Made by a program: the position numbers and the translations under genes. 64,000 bases of DNA from Spartinivicinus poritis. GTDB lineage: Bacteria; Pseudomonadota; Gammaproteobacteria; Pseudomonadales; Zooshikellaceae. Below, one piece after another: positions 1 through 10,450 of the stretch. Location: the NCBI RefSeq assembly GCF_028858535.1, contig NZ_JAPMOU010000021.1:42959-106958 (forward strand). Direction: 5' to 3'. Every line of letters begins with the position of its first letter. The stretch's first letter is position 1. A model generated the notes under the pieces. It ran no database searches. It was not told where the DNA came from and worked only from the letters and a program-made list of their open reading frames with translations.

Positions 1-105
1 ATAGCGTTTTCGACAGTCTGAAAGGGAACTAAAAAAGCCTATTTTGGGCATAAAACAAAATGGTAAGTGTGATTTTGTATCTTAAGTGTATGGGAAAAAT
101 TTGCT

Positions 106-1239
106 GTGAATAGACAAGTAGCAATTAATGTAACGAATACAATCACTAAATTGTTAGTAGGCTGGTTATTCGTGATGGGGTCATTAAGTGCCACTGCCGA
201 ACGGCTAAAAGACTTAGCCAGTATTGCTGGGGTCAGGTCTAACCAGCTGGTTGGTTATGGGCTTGTCGTTGGTTTAGATGGTACTGGCGATAAAACCAGT
301 CAAACCCAGTTTACTTCACAGTCATTTATGAGCATGTTGCGGGAATTTGGCATTAACTTGCCTCCTGGGATTAATCCTCAATTAAAAAATGTAGCGGCGG
401 TTGCGATTCATACTGATTTACCCCCATTTGCAAAACCAGGGCAAAAAATTGATATTACGGTTTCTTCTATTGGTAATGCTAAAAGCTTACGTGGGGGGAG
501 TTTATTATTGACCCCATTAAAAGGTGCTGATGGGCGAGTGTATGCCATTGCCCAAGGTAATTTAGTCGTCGGTGGATTAGGTGTTGAAGGCGCTGATGGT
601 TCTAAAATAACTATTAATGTACCCAGTGTAGGCCGTATACCTAATGGTGCAACGGTTGAGCGAGCGGTCCCTAGTGGTTTTAATCGCCATAATAAAATTA
701 TGCTCAACTTAAACCGTTATGATTTTACCTCAGCCAAAAGAGTGAGTGATCAAATAAACCAGTTGCTTGGACCAAATATCGCTAAAGCCATCGATGGCGG
801 TTCTATCGAAGTTACTGCACCACTCGACCCTTCCCAGCGAGTGACTTATATGTCAGTGTTGGAAAATTTGGAAATTGACCCAGGTGAAGCGCCAGCAAAA
901 GTAGTCATTAATTCCCGTACAGGTACTATTGTTATCGGTAAACATGTCAGAGTGTCACCTGCGGCAGTCACCCACGGCAATTTAGTCGTCACGATTAGTG
1001 AAGACGCGGCAGTCAGTCAACCCAATGAACTGGGGGGAGGGGACACCGTAGTGGTACCACAGTCGAATTTAGGTGTTGAGCAGGAAAGTAATAAAATGTT
1101 TTTATTTAAACCGGGTGTCACTTTAAATGAAATTGTCCGAGCAGTTAATCAGGTGGGTGCTGCCCCTGGTGATTTAATGGCAATATTAGAGGCACTGAAA
1201 GAAGTGGGAGCATTGAAGGCAGATTTGGTCGTCATTTAG
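106..1239 (+). CDS. flgI: Flagellar P-ring protein FlgI
   Basis: Periplasmic protein that polymerises into the P ring around the flagellar rod in the peptidoglycan layer. The 377-residue length is normal for FlgI. A signal peptide (hydrophobic core about residues 15-27, cleavage likely after SLSATA) is followed by the family hallmark [20 protein letters not shown], and the C-terminus ends in the usual LKADLVVI. The start is GTG at 106; the ATG at 90 is out of frame. flgJ follows after 60 bases, as in the standard flgHIJKL order, so it is probably part of a rod/hook operon entering from the left edge. Confidence 0.97.
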   Translation: MNRQVAINVTNTITKLLVGWLFVMGSLSATAERLKDLASIAGVRSNQLVGYGLVVGLDGTGDKTSQTQFTSQSFMSMLREFGINLPPGINPQLKNVAAVAIHTDLPPFAKPGQKIDITVSSIGNAKSLRGGSLLLTPLKGADGRVYAIAQGNLVVGGLGVEGADGSKITINVPSVGRIPNGATVERAVPSGFNRHNKIMLNLNRYDFTSAKRVSDQINQLLGPNIAKAIDGGSIEVTAPLDPSQRVTYMSVLENLEIDPGEAPAKVVINSRTGTIVIGKHVRVSPAAVTHGNLVVTISEDAAVSQPNELGGGDTVVVPQSNLGVEQESNKMFLFKPGVTLNEIVRAVNQVGAAPGDLMAILEALKEVGALKADLVVI

Positions 1240-1299
1240 TGATAAAAACAGTTCACCTTGAATCAATGTATGTCTGTGTAACTTTGGGAGGATTAGGCT

Positions 1300-2379
1300 A
1301 TGGAACATCAGCCTGCAAGTATGTACACCCAATTAAATAGTTTGCAAAACTTAAAAGGGCTTGAGAAAAAAAATCCGACCCAAGCGTTAGAGAAAGTTGC
1401 CAAAGAGTTTGAATCGTTATTTACTCATATGTTGTTAAAAAGCATGAGAGCTGCTAACCAGGTATTTAAAGAAGGCAATTATTTCAATAGTAATGAAACA
1501 CAATTTTTTGAGGAAATGTTTGATAGTCAGTTATCGGTAGAGTTATCTAAAGGAAAAGGCATTGGGTTGGCAGATATGTTGATCAAACAGATGGCTCCAC
1601 AAGCTGCTGTCAGTCAACCTCAAGTGGCACCAATGCCATTTGATCAAGCGGCTAAGCAACGGCAGCTATCTTATACGTTAAGTTATGTGCAAGCGATGAA
1701 AGCTCCTCCAGAACAGGAAGGTAAACTAAACGAAAATCAACGCAAGGATAACCCAACACAAGCAAAACATCCTCCTCTTTATAATGCTGTAATGGTCGGA
1801 GAGGAAAAACTTATAGCGGATAGTCATCATCAACCGATAACAACCAAACTGACAAATATACTAAGTCAGTTGACGGGTACAGGGATAGACCCTAATAAGT
1901 TTAGTCGCCCCGAAGCGTTCATAAAACATGTTTATCCGATTGCCAAAAAGCTCACCAGTGCTTTTGGTTTTAACCCGGCGGTACTAGTTGCTCAAGCGGC
2001 ATTAGAAACTGGCTGGGGAAAACATATTATTCAGCATAAAGACGGTAACTCCAGCTATAACTTATTTGGTATTAAAGCTGATCGGCGTTGGCAGGGAGAT
2101 AAAACCCATGTTAATACCACTGAATACCGGCAAGGGATTGCCATAAAAGAAAAAGCAGCGTTCCGCTCCTATGACTCAATTGCCGCCAGTATTAATGATT
2201 ATATGGATTTTTTGCAAGTAAACCCGCGTTATAAAACAGCATTGACTAAGCGTGATAATCCGGAACAGTTTTTGAATGCATTACAACAGGCAGGTTATGC
2301 AACGGATCCTAATTACGCGAAAAAGATTTTGAAAATAGCGAATGGGCCGTTATTTAAATCAGCTATAGATAAATTATAA
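1300..2379 (+). CDS. flgJ: Flagellar rod-assembly protein / peptidoglycan hydrolase FlgJ
   Basis: Two-domain FlgJ of 359 residues. The N-terminal rod-capping domain (about residues 25-110, with KEFESLFTHMLLKSMR) is joined by a Gln/Pro-rich linker to a C-terminal glucosaminidase domain (about 210-350, including AALETGWGKH and NLFGIKA) that cuts peptidoglycan so the rod can pass. The Glu in ALETGWG is the expected catalytic acid. The start is supported by GGGAGG about 9 bases upstream. It follows flgI and precedes a terminator-like hairpin, so the flgI-flgJ transcript may end here. Confidence 0.96.
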   Translation: MEHQPASMYTQLNSLQNLKGLEKKNPTQALEKVAKEFESLFTHMLLKSMRAANQVFKEGNYFNSNETQFFEEMFDSQLSVELSKGKGIGLADMLIKQMAPQAAVSQPQVAPMPFDQAAKQRQLSYTLSYVQAMKAPPEQEGKLNENQRKDNPTQAKHPPLYNAVMVGEEKLIADSHHQPITTKLTNILSQLTGTGIDPNKFSRPEAFIKHVYPIAKKLTSAFGFNPAVLVAQAALETGWGKHIIQHKDGNSSYNLFGIKADRRWQGDKTHVNTTEYRQGIAIKEKAAFRSYDSIAASINDYMDFLQVNPRYKTALTKRDNPEQFLNALQQAGYATDPNYAKKILKIANGPLFKSAIDKL

Positions 2380-2468
2380 TATTGCAATTATTAAACTACC
2401 TGCCAGAGACTGATTGAAACGTTATCGCGGATTACAGCAAAAGAATATTATATAGTCAAAGCGAATGA

Positions 2469-2513
2469 TTTTTATAGGGCTAGCTTACTACTGTGAAGCT
2501 AGCTCTATAAAAA
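2469..2513 (+). terminator. Hairpin terminator between flgJ and flgK
   Basis: Two 18-base arms (2469-2486 and 2496-2513) pair with a single G-T mismatch around a 9-base loop. The ends are A/T runs, so it could act in both directions. It lies 90 bases after flgJ and just before the flgK ribosome binding site. This argues that flgKL have their own promoter or depend on read-through. Confidence 0.6.
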
Positions 2514-2533
2514 TTATATTTAGGAGTTTTACC

Positions 2534-5317
2534 ATGGCAGGTAATATACTGCAAATCGGTACCACTGCCTTACAAGCTTATCAGCGGGCATTAGCCACCA
2601 CTGGGCATAATGTGGCTAATGCTCACACACCTGGTTTTTCTCGCCAAGAAACCATTTTTAATACCCAGCAAGAACAGTTTATTGGGGGGGTATTTTCTGG
2701 AAGAGGGGTACAAATCACTGATATAAGGCGAATCGCTAATGATTTTGTCACCAACCAACTACGCTTAGATACAGCCAGTTTTTTTCAGTTAAGTGCGTTT
2801 GATCAGAATATCCGACAGCTAGACTCTGTATTAGCTGATGAAACCACAGGGTTAAGTGTGGGGCTAGATAAGTTTTTCAATGCGATGCAAGCGGCTTCTG
2901 AAAACCCGACCTCAATACCTGCTCGCCAACTTGTATTAACCGAAGCGGAAGGCTTAGCTACTCGCTTTAATACTTTGTTTGCGACTTTTGAAGAGCAAAA
3001 CCAAGCATTGAATACTGAAATTGAGGCATTAATAGGAGAGGTTAGCTCGATAGCAGCTGGTATTGCTGAATTAAATTTACAGATTTCCAATGTGGCAGGG
3101 AGTAGCACGGCAGGTCAACCGAATGACTTGCTGGATAAACGTGATGAGCTGCTTAGAGAATTATCTGAAATTGTAGGAGTACAGGTCGTTCGCCAGGATG
3201 ACAACACCATTAATGTATTTATTGGTAAGGGACAGGCTCTTGTACTAGGTAGCAGTAGCTCTGAATTAATCTCTCAGTCAGGTGGGGCAAATAATGAAGG
3301 GGTTAATGTGGTAGTGAAGGGCACTAATCAACCACTTAATCAAGATTTATCAGGGGGAACGCTAGGTGGCTTAATTACTTATCGTGATAAGATTTTGGAT
3401 CCATCCTTTACTAATTTAGGTTTAGTGGCAGTTGGGTTAGCTAAAACCGTCAATGATCAGCAACGAATAGGAATAGATTTAACGGGTAGTTTTGGTGAGC
3501 GAATTTTTAATGATGTTAATGAACGGCAACTTACTTTGGACCGCGTATTTGGCGATCCCCAAAATGCGTTGCCTGTTGACCGAGTGGTATCATTAACCAT
3601 TAAAGATGTACAACAAATGCAGGCAAGTGATTATACGTTTAATTTTCCAGGGCCTGATAACTTTACCTACTCAATTACCCGAAACAGTGATGGGGTTGTG
3701 GTCAAGCAGGGCTCTATCAGTGGCTCATTTCCAGAAACACTAGAGTTTGATGGCTTAGAACTAGCTTTAGAAAGCGGCTCTTTTCAAGGGGGAGATACGT
3801 TCTTTTTACAGCCTACCCGACGAGCGTCTCGAGATTTTACTGCTGTGATGGGTGATCCAAGAGAGTTAGCGTTTGCCGCAGCAATTCGTACCCTCAGTTC
3901 AACCACTAATCAGGGAACTGGGTCAATTTCTCAAGGCGATGTTTTTCAAGTCTATGATCAGGTATCGGGGGCTTTATTACCGGCTTTTGCTACGTCAGGG
4001 CAATTATCTCCACCGATTATTATTAAGTTCACTAGCTTAACGACTTATGATGTATTGGATAACTCTGACCCTGCCAACCCTAAACAACTAGTGCCGCCTA
4101 TTCGTAATCAAGTATTTGTACCTGGGACGCAAAAAGCTGTCTTTACTACCGATGTAAATGAAACGATTGGAAGCACTCAGCAACGGGGAACGGGAAATGT
4201 TGGGCTAGTGACGGCCCCAGTGATTAATCCAGTAGCGCCTAATCCTGTTAATAATTACCCAGCTCAGAACATTGATATTTTTAAGCGAGACCCTACTACT
4301 GGGGTAATTACTACAACTAATGTCGCTACGGTACTCAATGCTTCAGCTCAGGAAATTGCTAATCAACTGACACAAGTCGATGGCGTGACTGCCAATGCCT
4401 TTAATCAGGTGGAGTTAAGGAGTATTACAGGGGCTGTTGGTAGCACAATGGAGTTTTTTCTGAACGGGGAAGATTTGACCAACCCTGCCTTAGGGCCTGT
4501 TCCAACACCTGATACTAATCCATTATTGAATCAGCCTTATATTCAGTTCTTAGCAGATAGAATTAATACTAATGGTAATTTAACCAATCAGGGGATTCGG
4601 GCGGTGGTTTCTGAATCAGGTGGGCCGCCACCAATCCCAACATTAAAAATATTTGCAACAACTGGCGTAGACTTAGATGTAGGCTTACGAACATCTATCG
4701 GGGCGGGTAGTGTAGAAGTCACCAATGGTGAAGCAGGTGGAGCATTTTCCAGCCAAACCTTAGATGGTGCAGTTGCGGGTGCAGGTAATCAGCATGTTAC
4801 GACCATTGGCGGTAGTATAGATGTCACTATGGCCGATGGTGTAACCCTACGAACTAACCCTACACCCACCAGTGGAGGTTTATTTGGTGATACCGCTTCA
4901 TTTAACTTTGCGCAAAAATCTTTTAAAGGTTATCAAGTGACTGTTCAGGGTCGGCCACAACCTAATGATACCTTCACAATCGACTTTAATAGTAATGGTA
5001 CATCTGATAACCGTAATGGCTTTAAATTAGCTAATTTAAGTACGGATAAAACTTTATTTAATGGCACTGCTAGTTATGCAGAAGGTTATGCTCAATTTAT
5101 AGAGTTTGTTGGGGTTAATGCCAGTCAAGCAGATATAGATAAAGCAGCAAGTGAAACTTTACTGGCACAAACGGAAGGGGTGAGACAGTCAGAGTCAGGG
5201 GTTAATTTAGATGAAGAAGCAACCAATCTAATTCGCTTTCAACAAGCTTATAATGCCTCAGCACAATTAGTAAATGTGGCCAGAGAGTTATTTGATACCC
5301 TGTTAAACAGTGTATAG
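2534..5317 (+). CDS. flgK: Flagellar hook-associated protein 1 FlgK (long form)
   Basis: Hook-filament junction protein. The N-terminus (LQIGTTALQAYQRALATTGH, then NVANAHTPGFSRQ) and the C-terminus (SGVNLDEEATNLIRFQQAYN...LFDTLLNSV) are the conserved coiled-coil D0/D1 parts. I place the start at ATG 2534, behind TAGGAG. The open frame continues upstream to 2465, but that extension runs through a terminator hairpin. The protein is about 927 residues against roughly 450-680 in most relatives. The extra length is in the central surface-exposed region (about residues 330-830). flgL follows after 22 bases. Confidence 0.95.
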   Translation: MAGNILQIGTTALQAYQRALATTGHNVANAHTPGFSRQETIFNTQQEQFIGGVFSGRGVQITDIRRIANDFVTNQLRLDTASFFQLSAFDQNIRQLDSVLADETTGLSVGLDKFFNAMQAASENPTSIPARQLVLTEAEGLATRFNTLFATFEEQNQALNTEIEALIGEVSSIAAGIAELNLQISNVAGSSTAGQPNDLLDKRDELLRELSEIVGVQVVRQDDNTINVFIGKGQALVLGSSSSELISQSGGANNEGVNVVVKGTNQPLNQDLSGGTLGGLITYRDKILDPSFTNLGLVAVGLAKTVNDQQRIGIDLTGSFGERIFNDVNERQLTLDRVFGDPQNALPVDRVVSLTIKDVQQMQASDYTFNFPGPDNFTYSITRNSDGVVVKQGSISGSFPETLEFDGLELALESGSFQGGDTFFLQPTRRASRDFTAVMGDPRELAFAAAIRTLSSTTNQGTGSISQGDVFQVYDQVSGALLPAFATSGQLSPPIIIKFTSLTTYDVLDNSDPANPKQLVPPIRNQVFVPGTQKAVFTTDVNETIGSTQQRGTGNVGLVTAPVINPVAPNPVNNYPAQNIDIFKRDPTTGVITTTNVATVLNASAQEIANQLTQVDGVTANAFNQVELRSITGAVGSTMEFFLNGEDLTNPALGPVPTPDTNPLLNQPYIQFLADRINTNGNLTNQGIRAVVSESGGPPPIPTLKIFATTGVDLDVGLRTSIGAGSVEVTNGEAGGAFSSQTLDGAVAGAGNQHVTTIGGSIDVTMADGVTLRTNPTPTSGGLFGDTASFNFAQKSFKGYQVTVQGRPQPNDTFTIDFNSNGTSDNRNGFKLANLSTDKTLFNGTASYAEGYAQFIEFVGVNASQADIDKAASETLLAQTEGVRQSESGVNLDEEATNLIRFQQAYNASAQLVNVARELFDTLLNSV

Positions 5318-5339
5318 CGTCTAATTATTTGAGACGGGT

Positions 5340-6584
5340 ATGGTTATGCGGATTTCAACAGTTGATATATTCAGGTTAGGGCTGAATCAAATCCAAAAAA
5401 ATAGTGCTGAGTTATTAAATACTCAGCAACAAGTGGCGACGGGAAGAAGAGTAGTAACCCCAGGTGATGACCCAGTTGCCTCAACAAAAATTGTTGCTAT
5501 TCAGCAAGAACAGGCAATTGCAGCGCAATATCGGCGTAATTTAGACGCAGCAGAGAACAGCTTAAAAATTGAAGAAGCCGCGTTACAAGGGATTAAAAGT
5601 GTTTATCAACGTATCAGGGAGCTGACGGTTAACGCCGGCAATGGCAGTTTAAGTGTGTCGGATAAAGCCGCTATTGCTGATGAAATAGAGGTAAGACTCG
5701 ATGAGCTGAAAGACTTATTTAATCGTAAAAATGCAGATGGTGTATTTATTTTCGCTGGGTTCCAGGCCAGTCAACCACCATTTATTGACAAAGTGGGGGG
5801 GGGATTTGATTATTTAGGTGATGAAGGACAACGCTTTTTACAAATTGCTGCTAGTGCTACAGTGGCAATTAATGACAGTGGTAAAGATTTATTTGTAGAT
5901 GTCCCCAGTAATCAAAAAACTTTTTTAACCTCAGCCAATCCGAATAATACATCTGACCCGCCTGCAACCATTACAGTAGGGCAAGTAGTCGATCAAGATG
6001 CATTGGATGCCTTTTATCCTGATGATTTGATTATTACTTTTAACCCAGAAACAGCTGTTGTCCCGAATGGAGCAAATTATACTGTCACCACGAAGGAGGG
6101 GGGAGTCACATTAGCCAGTAATATTCCATTTCAAGGTGGGGAATCTATATCCTTTCATGGTATGGCGGTAGTAATTGAAGGGACACCGAATCAAGGTGAC
6201 ACGTTTTTTGTGGATACGAGTGATAAGCAAGATGTATTAACAACAGTAAAACGTTTGCAAGATGGGTTAGATAATGCACAAAACGACGGGCCAGGTAGAA
6301 CGGCTTTACAAAAACTGTTGGATGATACCCTGGTTAATATGGATAATGCGATTGCCAGTTTACTTGAGGTGCAAAGTCAGGTAGGCGGACGACTGAATAT
6401 TATTGATAGTACTCGTGCGCAAAATGAAGACTTTAATATAGTCAGTGAGGAGTTCTTAGCCGAAATTCTCTATGTAGATCAAGCTGAAGCAATTAGTCGT
6501 TTATCGCTGCAAAATTTTTTGTTGCAAGCCGCCCAGCAAAGCTTTACGACAATCAGTAATCTTTCGTTATTCAATAATCTATAG
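5340..6584 (+). CDS. flgL: Flagellar hook-associated protein 3 FlgL
   Basis: Second hook-filament junction protein, 414 residues. The conserved MRIST(V)DIFRLGLNQI opening begins at the ATG at 5346. The in-frame ATG at 5340 is an alternative, and GAG/GGG at 5331-5338 could serve either. The N-terminal flagellin-like helix (QQQVATGRRVVTPGDDPVAS) and the C-terminal helix (EAISRLSLQNFLLQAAQQSF) are intact, with a beta-rich insertion between them. The stop codon overlaps the end of the opposing methyltransferase gene by 6 bases. Confidence 0.95.
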   Translation: MVMRISTVDIFRLGLNQIQKNSAELLNTQQQVATGRRVVTPGDDPVASTKIVAIQQEQAIAAQYRRNLDAAENSLKIEEAALQGIKSVYQRIRELTVNAGNGSLSVSDKAAIADEIEVRLDELKDLFNRKNADGVFIFAGFQASQPPFIDKVGGGFDYLGDEGQRFLQIAASATVAINDSGKDLFVDVPSNQKTFLTSANPNNTSDPPATITVGQVVDQDALDAFYPDDLIITFNPETAVVPNGANYTVTTKEGGVTLASNIPFQGGESISFHGMAVVIEGTPNQGDTFFVDTSDKQDVLTTVKRLQDGLDNAQNDGPGRTALQKLLDDTLVNMDNAIASLLEVQSQVGGRLNIIDSTRAQNEDFNIVSEEFLAEILYVDQAEAISRLSLQNFLLQAAQQSFTTISNLSLFNNL

Positions 6585-8567
6585 GGCTTGGGCAAAAAAT
6601 TGATACATCCCAAGAAAGGCAAATGGATTTTGTTGCTCAAATTGATCCCAGGCAGTAAGGTCTAGCATGCTTGCTGGGTTAGGATACAGTTTTTGAAACT
6701 GGGTAAATAACTCATGACTTCTGAAGTAAAACCCTCTAAAAGCTAATGAATGATCTGTTAATAACTTAGCTACTTCCAGTGTTGTATAGCGATGTTCTTG
6801 TGCATGAAACAATAAATCACGACACATACTGGTTGAGTAAAAGTCACTTAACTTAAGGCATGTAGCAAATTCAGTTCTTTTTTCAGTGAGCGCCTGGAAA
6901 CGAAACTGACGAATACTGTTTAATGTTGGCTGTAATTCATTGTCAGCACGAAACTTGGCTATTTCTTGTCGAGCAATTTGGCTATATAGTCCTATTTTCA
7001 TTACCCCTTGTTTAACCAGTAGTTTACGCAAAACGGCCAAACCATCGGCAGGCTGTGCCATATGGTGGAGTACCCCTACACATTCAATAATGTGAAATTT
7101 TTCTTTTAAAGTATCCAACTGCAAAATGTCCCCTTGATAAAAACTAATATTTTTAATTTGAAAATGGTCGGCCATGAGCTTGGCATAAGCTAAGCTTCGG
7201 CTGCTAAGGTCAACCGCAATAATTTGCAGATCAGGAAACAGTAAGGCTTGACTAATGGGATGTTTACCAGTGCCGCAGCCTGCTACCAGCATTTTTAGTG
7301 ATTTAGTAGAAAATTTGGGTTTGGTAAAAGGTGGCTTATTAATGTGATAGTATTTGATATAATTACAAGGGCTTTTTAACTGGGTCACTTCTGTCCAACG
7401 AGGATAGGGGTTTTCCTCGTATTGTGCTTTCACTGCGGAAGAGACTGGGTGATCAATGGATGTTAGTTGAGGGATAGTTTTTGCTAGAGTGGTTTCCTTA
7501 TATTGATGATAAAGTATTTTTTCAATGCAAGGCTGCATCTCCTTTGGCCAGTCAGCTAGGGGGTAGTGTAATAGTTGCTCAAAATAAGGTTGTTGAGATA
7601 TGGGTTCATACAGCGATACTAATAAAACCAGGCCGGCAATTTGCTCTAAGCTGGTATTAGGATTTTTCAGTAAGTCCTGGATAATTTGTTGAATGGAATC
7701 AATCGTTGAGGCTTCATCATTATTCACAAAGTTAACATATTCGTTAATATAACCTTGCAAGGCTAGAGCACATAATAAACGAGTGATGTGCTGGGGTATT
7801 TCACCTAGTTGGACAATAGTGTTTAGCAGGTTATTACGGATAGCTATTAAAAACAACTCAATGTCAGGATCTGCAATGATAATTCGTTGTAATGCTTCGA
7901 TCAGAAACTCATCTTGTGTAATATCGTTTAAGTCAAGAGCTATTTTATTAGATTGATCTTCTGTCAATTGATACTTGAGCTTAATCAGTGAAGTAATGAG
8001 GCTGGCAATTTCTCTACTATCGAAACGAGTATCTTTTAAATAGTCTGTGGCACCTTGTACTAATGGTTCACTGTATTTAGTGGCCTCGATATGTTGTAAA
8101 CAGTTTCTTGATTTAATAATTAATTGCTCATTGAAAGCAAAATCATTAGCTGCGCTAGAAAAATTATAAAAGGCTTCAGTAAACTTACATTGGATGTTTT
8201 GTGTTTCAGCTACCAGCACAGCGAGTAGTGGATTTGGTATAGCTTCTTTATCCAGTGTGATTATGGTATTGATTGCCTCATCTGTTTTTCCATTACATAA
8301 ATAAACACAGGCATTACGTAAATTGGCAAGATAGCCGGATTTAATATGAGTGCTTTTGACTAATACCTGGCTAAGTTCCTTTAAATTACCTTTAAGCAAG
8401 TAAAAGGTAATATTGGTTAAAAAAGTAGTAGGATCGTTATAGTTTTTTGATTTTATAATGAGGGATAAAAGCGATTTTTCAGTTAACTGAGCAGACTGGT
8501 TAATTGTGGTAACAATATATTGTTCTGTGTTTGTATTGAGTGGTTGTGAATTAACCAGATTTTTCAT
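6579..8567 (-). CDS. Helical-repeat/TPR-like protein with C-terminal SAM methyltransferase
   Basis: A 662-residue protein. Residues about 1-390 are alpha-helical and repeat-like; the C-terminal part is a class I SAM-dependent methyltransferase. YEENPYPRW precedes the domain, the glycine loop is LVAGCGTGKHP, the acidic residue follows in IIAVDLSSRSL, and VGVLHHM is the post-motif. It lies 18 bases downstream of another methyltransferase gene on the same strand, and both lie just beyond a flagellin gene. A flagellin- or glycan-directed methyltransferase is inferred from context; the substrate cannot be read from sequence. Confidence 0.8.
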   Translation of the reverse strand: MKNLVNSQPLNTNTEQYIVTTINQSAQLTEKSLLSLIIKSKNYNDPTTFLTNITFYLLKGNLKELSQVLVKSTHIKSGYLANLRNACVYLCNGKTDEAINTIITLDKEAIPNPLLAVLVAETQNIQCKFTEAFYNFSSAANDFAFNEQLIIKSRNCLQHIEATKYSEPLVQGATDYLKDTRFDSREIASLITSLIKLKYQLTEDQSNKIALDLNDITQDEFLIEALQRIIIADPDIELFLIAIRNNLLNTIVQLGEIPQHITRLLCALALQGYINEYVNFVNNDEASTIDSIQQIIQDLLKNPNTSLEQIAGLVLLVSLYEPISQQPYFEQLLHYPLADWPKEMQPCIEKILYHQYKETTLAKTIPQLTSIDHPVSSAVKAQYEENPYPRWTEVTQLKSPCNYIKYYHINKPPFTKPKFSTKSLKMLVAGCGTGKHPISQALLFPDLQIIAVDLSSRSLAYAKLMADHFQIKNISFYQGDILQLDTLKEKFHIIECVGVLHHMAQPADGLAVLRKLLVKQGVMKIGLYSQIARQEIAKFRADNELQPTLNSIRQFRFQALTEKRTEFATCLKLSDFYSTSMCRDLLFHAQEHRYTTLEVAKLLTDHSLAFRGFYFRSHELFTQFQKLYPNPASMLDLTAWDQFEQQNPFAFLGMYQFFAQAL

Positions 8568-8585
8568 TTTAGTTTTATCCTGCGT

Positions 8586-10208
8586 TTAATTAATCATTAC
8601 CCCAATTTGAATAAGGCTATTAATCATGATTGTTAAAATAGAGTTTGAGACTTCGTTTCTATTTTTTGCTTGTTTTTGCATCTGTTTGATGAGAGAGAAG
8701 TCCAACTTGCCTGTTTGTAGAAGTTTATCAACAGTGCTGGCCAATTCTGACTGGGTATGGGTGCCATTAAGATAAGGAATAAAGTATTTGAGATTATTAT
8801 CGAGTGACAAGGTCTCGTGATGTTGGGTTGTAAAGACTTCTTGATTATCGCGAAGTTGCTGGCTTATTAATGGACTAACTAATGGTTTATCACTGACTTG
8901 GTTGACGCATAATGGTGGGTTCACTCTGAATAGCCTGAGTGAGCTTGCCTGGAATGCTGTGATAATATCATCACACAACTGTTGGATATCTTTTTCTAAT
9001 ATATCAGACTGTTGCTCATCAATAGATAGCCCTAATTTTTGATAACTCTGTTGAAATAGCTCGTTAAAACTTAAGCTACATGGCCAGCTTTCTTCTAAGC
9101 TTCTTAATGCAGCTTTGGTAATGGGAATTGATGCGGTAAGTTCGGGAGACACTTTACTTCTTGAAATAAACTGTACATCAGACTTATCAGTTAAGTTAAA
9201 CTGTTTTTCTTTAAGTTTGAGATCACTGACTAGGCTTAATAATCTGATTCTTTGTGTTTCTACAATAGGGTTGATTAGGTGTTGGTCATGAACCAATAAA
9301 CTAGAGCGAAAGGTACGGGCTACCGTAAAGTCATAGTATTGCTCTACCATGACGCGGTCTTCTGAATAATCCAGAATTTGCTGTTGGTGGTCTTCAGGTA
9401 GATTGCTAATAAAATTATCACTAAAACTGGCATCACATAAATAGGTTAGCTGGTGTCGTTTCGCCAGTGTCATGAAATCATAAAAATAGTAGGGAATATT
9501 AAAGTCTGCTAAATGTTCATGTAAAATATAATGATCAGGCACATTGTTTAAGTGTTCTAATTGCTGTTCAAAAATATTTTTAAAAGGATAACTGGCGTTA
9601 TCCACGGCATATTTTGCATATAATTCTACAATGGCTTTGGCATCTTTAACTTTGTTTTCTAATGAAGACTTCTGTGTTCTGAGGCGCATCAGGTCTTTTA
9701 CAATATTTTTGATATGCCAACCTGGATGCACGTTATAGCTAATATAAGCGATACCAAATTCACTGAGGTGCTTTTTGCAAACTTCCAGGATTTTCTGTTG
9801 AACCTGGGCGGGTACCCAAGAAAAGACCCCATGACAGATAATAAAATCAAATTGGCCAAAATGTTCATCGACCTGTTCAATGCTGACATTTAGCAGCTTT
9901 ATATTATTAAGCCTGAGACTCGCTGCTTGATTGGTGGCAATATCAATTTGGTTTTTTGAAATATCAATCCCTATAAATTCGCTATCCGGGTAATTCATGG
10001 CCATCGGAATGAGGTTGCCGCCCATTGCACAGCCAATTTCCAGTACTCGGCATTGCAGTGGGTTAACCGGTGTAAAACCAAATAATACCCCTAAACTGGC
10101 CAAATGTTCAGGATGGGTTTTTACAAAGGGATCACTGCGGTACAAGGTTTCATTGTAAGCTTGGGCAATGGTTTGAGAGGCATGATCCCCTTCAACTAAG
10201 TTACTCAT
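8586..10208 (-). CDS. PKMT-type methyltransferase with regulatory domain
   Basis: A 540-residue protein with an N-terminal class I methyltransferase domain (motif I VLEIGCAMGGNLIP, then FIGIDISKNQI, then FIICHGVFSWV). A middle segment of about 100 residues resembles the methyltransferase regulatory domain, followed by a helical C-terminal domain. This three-part layout is that of the protein-lysine methyltransferases characterised on Rickettsia OmpB. Its start (ATG 10208) is about 240 bases from the end of a flagellin gene. Lysine methylation of flagellin is a reasonable inference. It differs from the radical-SAM enzyme FliB of Salmonella. Confidence 0.8.
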   Translation of the reverse strand: MSNLVEGDHASQTIAQAYNETLYRSDPFVKTHPEHLASLGVLFGFTPVNPLQCRVLEIGCAMGGNLIPMAMNYPDSEFIGIDISKNQIDIATNQAASLRLNNIKLLNVSIEQVDEHFGQFDFIICHGVFSWVPAQVQQKILEVCKKHLSEFGIAYISYNVHPGWHIKNIVKDLMRLRTQKSSLENKVKDAKAIVELYAKYAVDNASYPFKNIFEQQLEHLNNVPDHYILHEHLADFNIPYYFYDFMTLAKRHQLTYLCDASFSDNFISNLPEDHQQQILDYSEDRVMVEQYYDFTVARTFRSSLLVHDQHLINPIVETQRIRLLSLVSDLKLKEKQFNLTDKSDVQFISRSKVSPELTASIPITKAALRSLEESWPCSLSFNELFQQSYQKLGLSIDEQQSDILEKDIQQLCDDIITAFQASSLRLFRVNPPLCVNQVSDKPLVSPLISQQLRDNQEVFTTQHHETLSLDNNLKYFIPYLNGTHTQSELASTVDKLLQTGKLDFSLIKQMQKQAKNRNEVSNSILTIMINSLIQIGVMIN

Positions 10209-10389
10209 GGTTGAAATTCCATTACATTACAGAAGCAGTTTAGCTTTTTTATTGTTTATTGTTATAAAGCATAGCGCTTTTAGCCACGATGGGTAGTCTA
10301 AATTTACGTCAGTAGAAAAATAAAAAAATTTAGTCGTATACTTGAGGTAAAAGTGAAATATAGGTGTTTTGTGTTGATTATTAGTCAGT

Positions 10390-10434
10390 AAAAAAGCCTG
10401 GCTGGCATTGCCTTATTCAGTCATGCCAGTCAGG
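10390..10434 (-). terminator. Terminator downstream of flagellin 1
   Basis: Near-perfect 12-base arms (10397-10408 and 10423-10434) form a hairpin. On the - strand it is followed by a T run (10390-10395). It lies just beyond the flagellin stop, so flagellin 1 is probably a separate transcript from the methyltransferases. Confidence 0.75.
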
Positions 10435-10450
10435 GGTTGAGAGTGATACG

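Noticed and set aside
1..32. Possible last codons of flgH (a frame ending SVFDSLKGN-stop)
   Set aside because: Only about ten codons are visible, and another frame also ends here. The position fits flgH, but the sequence alone cannot support it.
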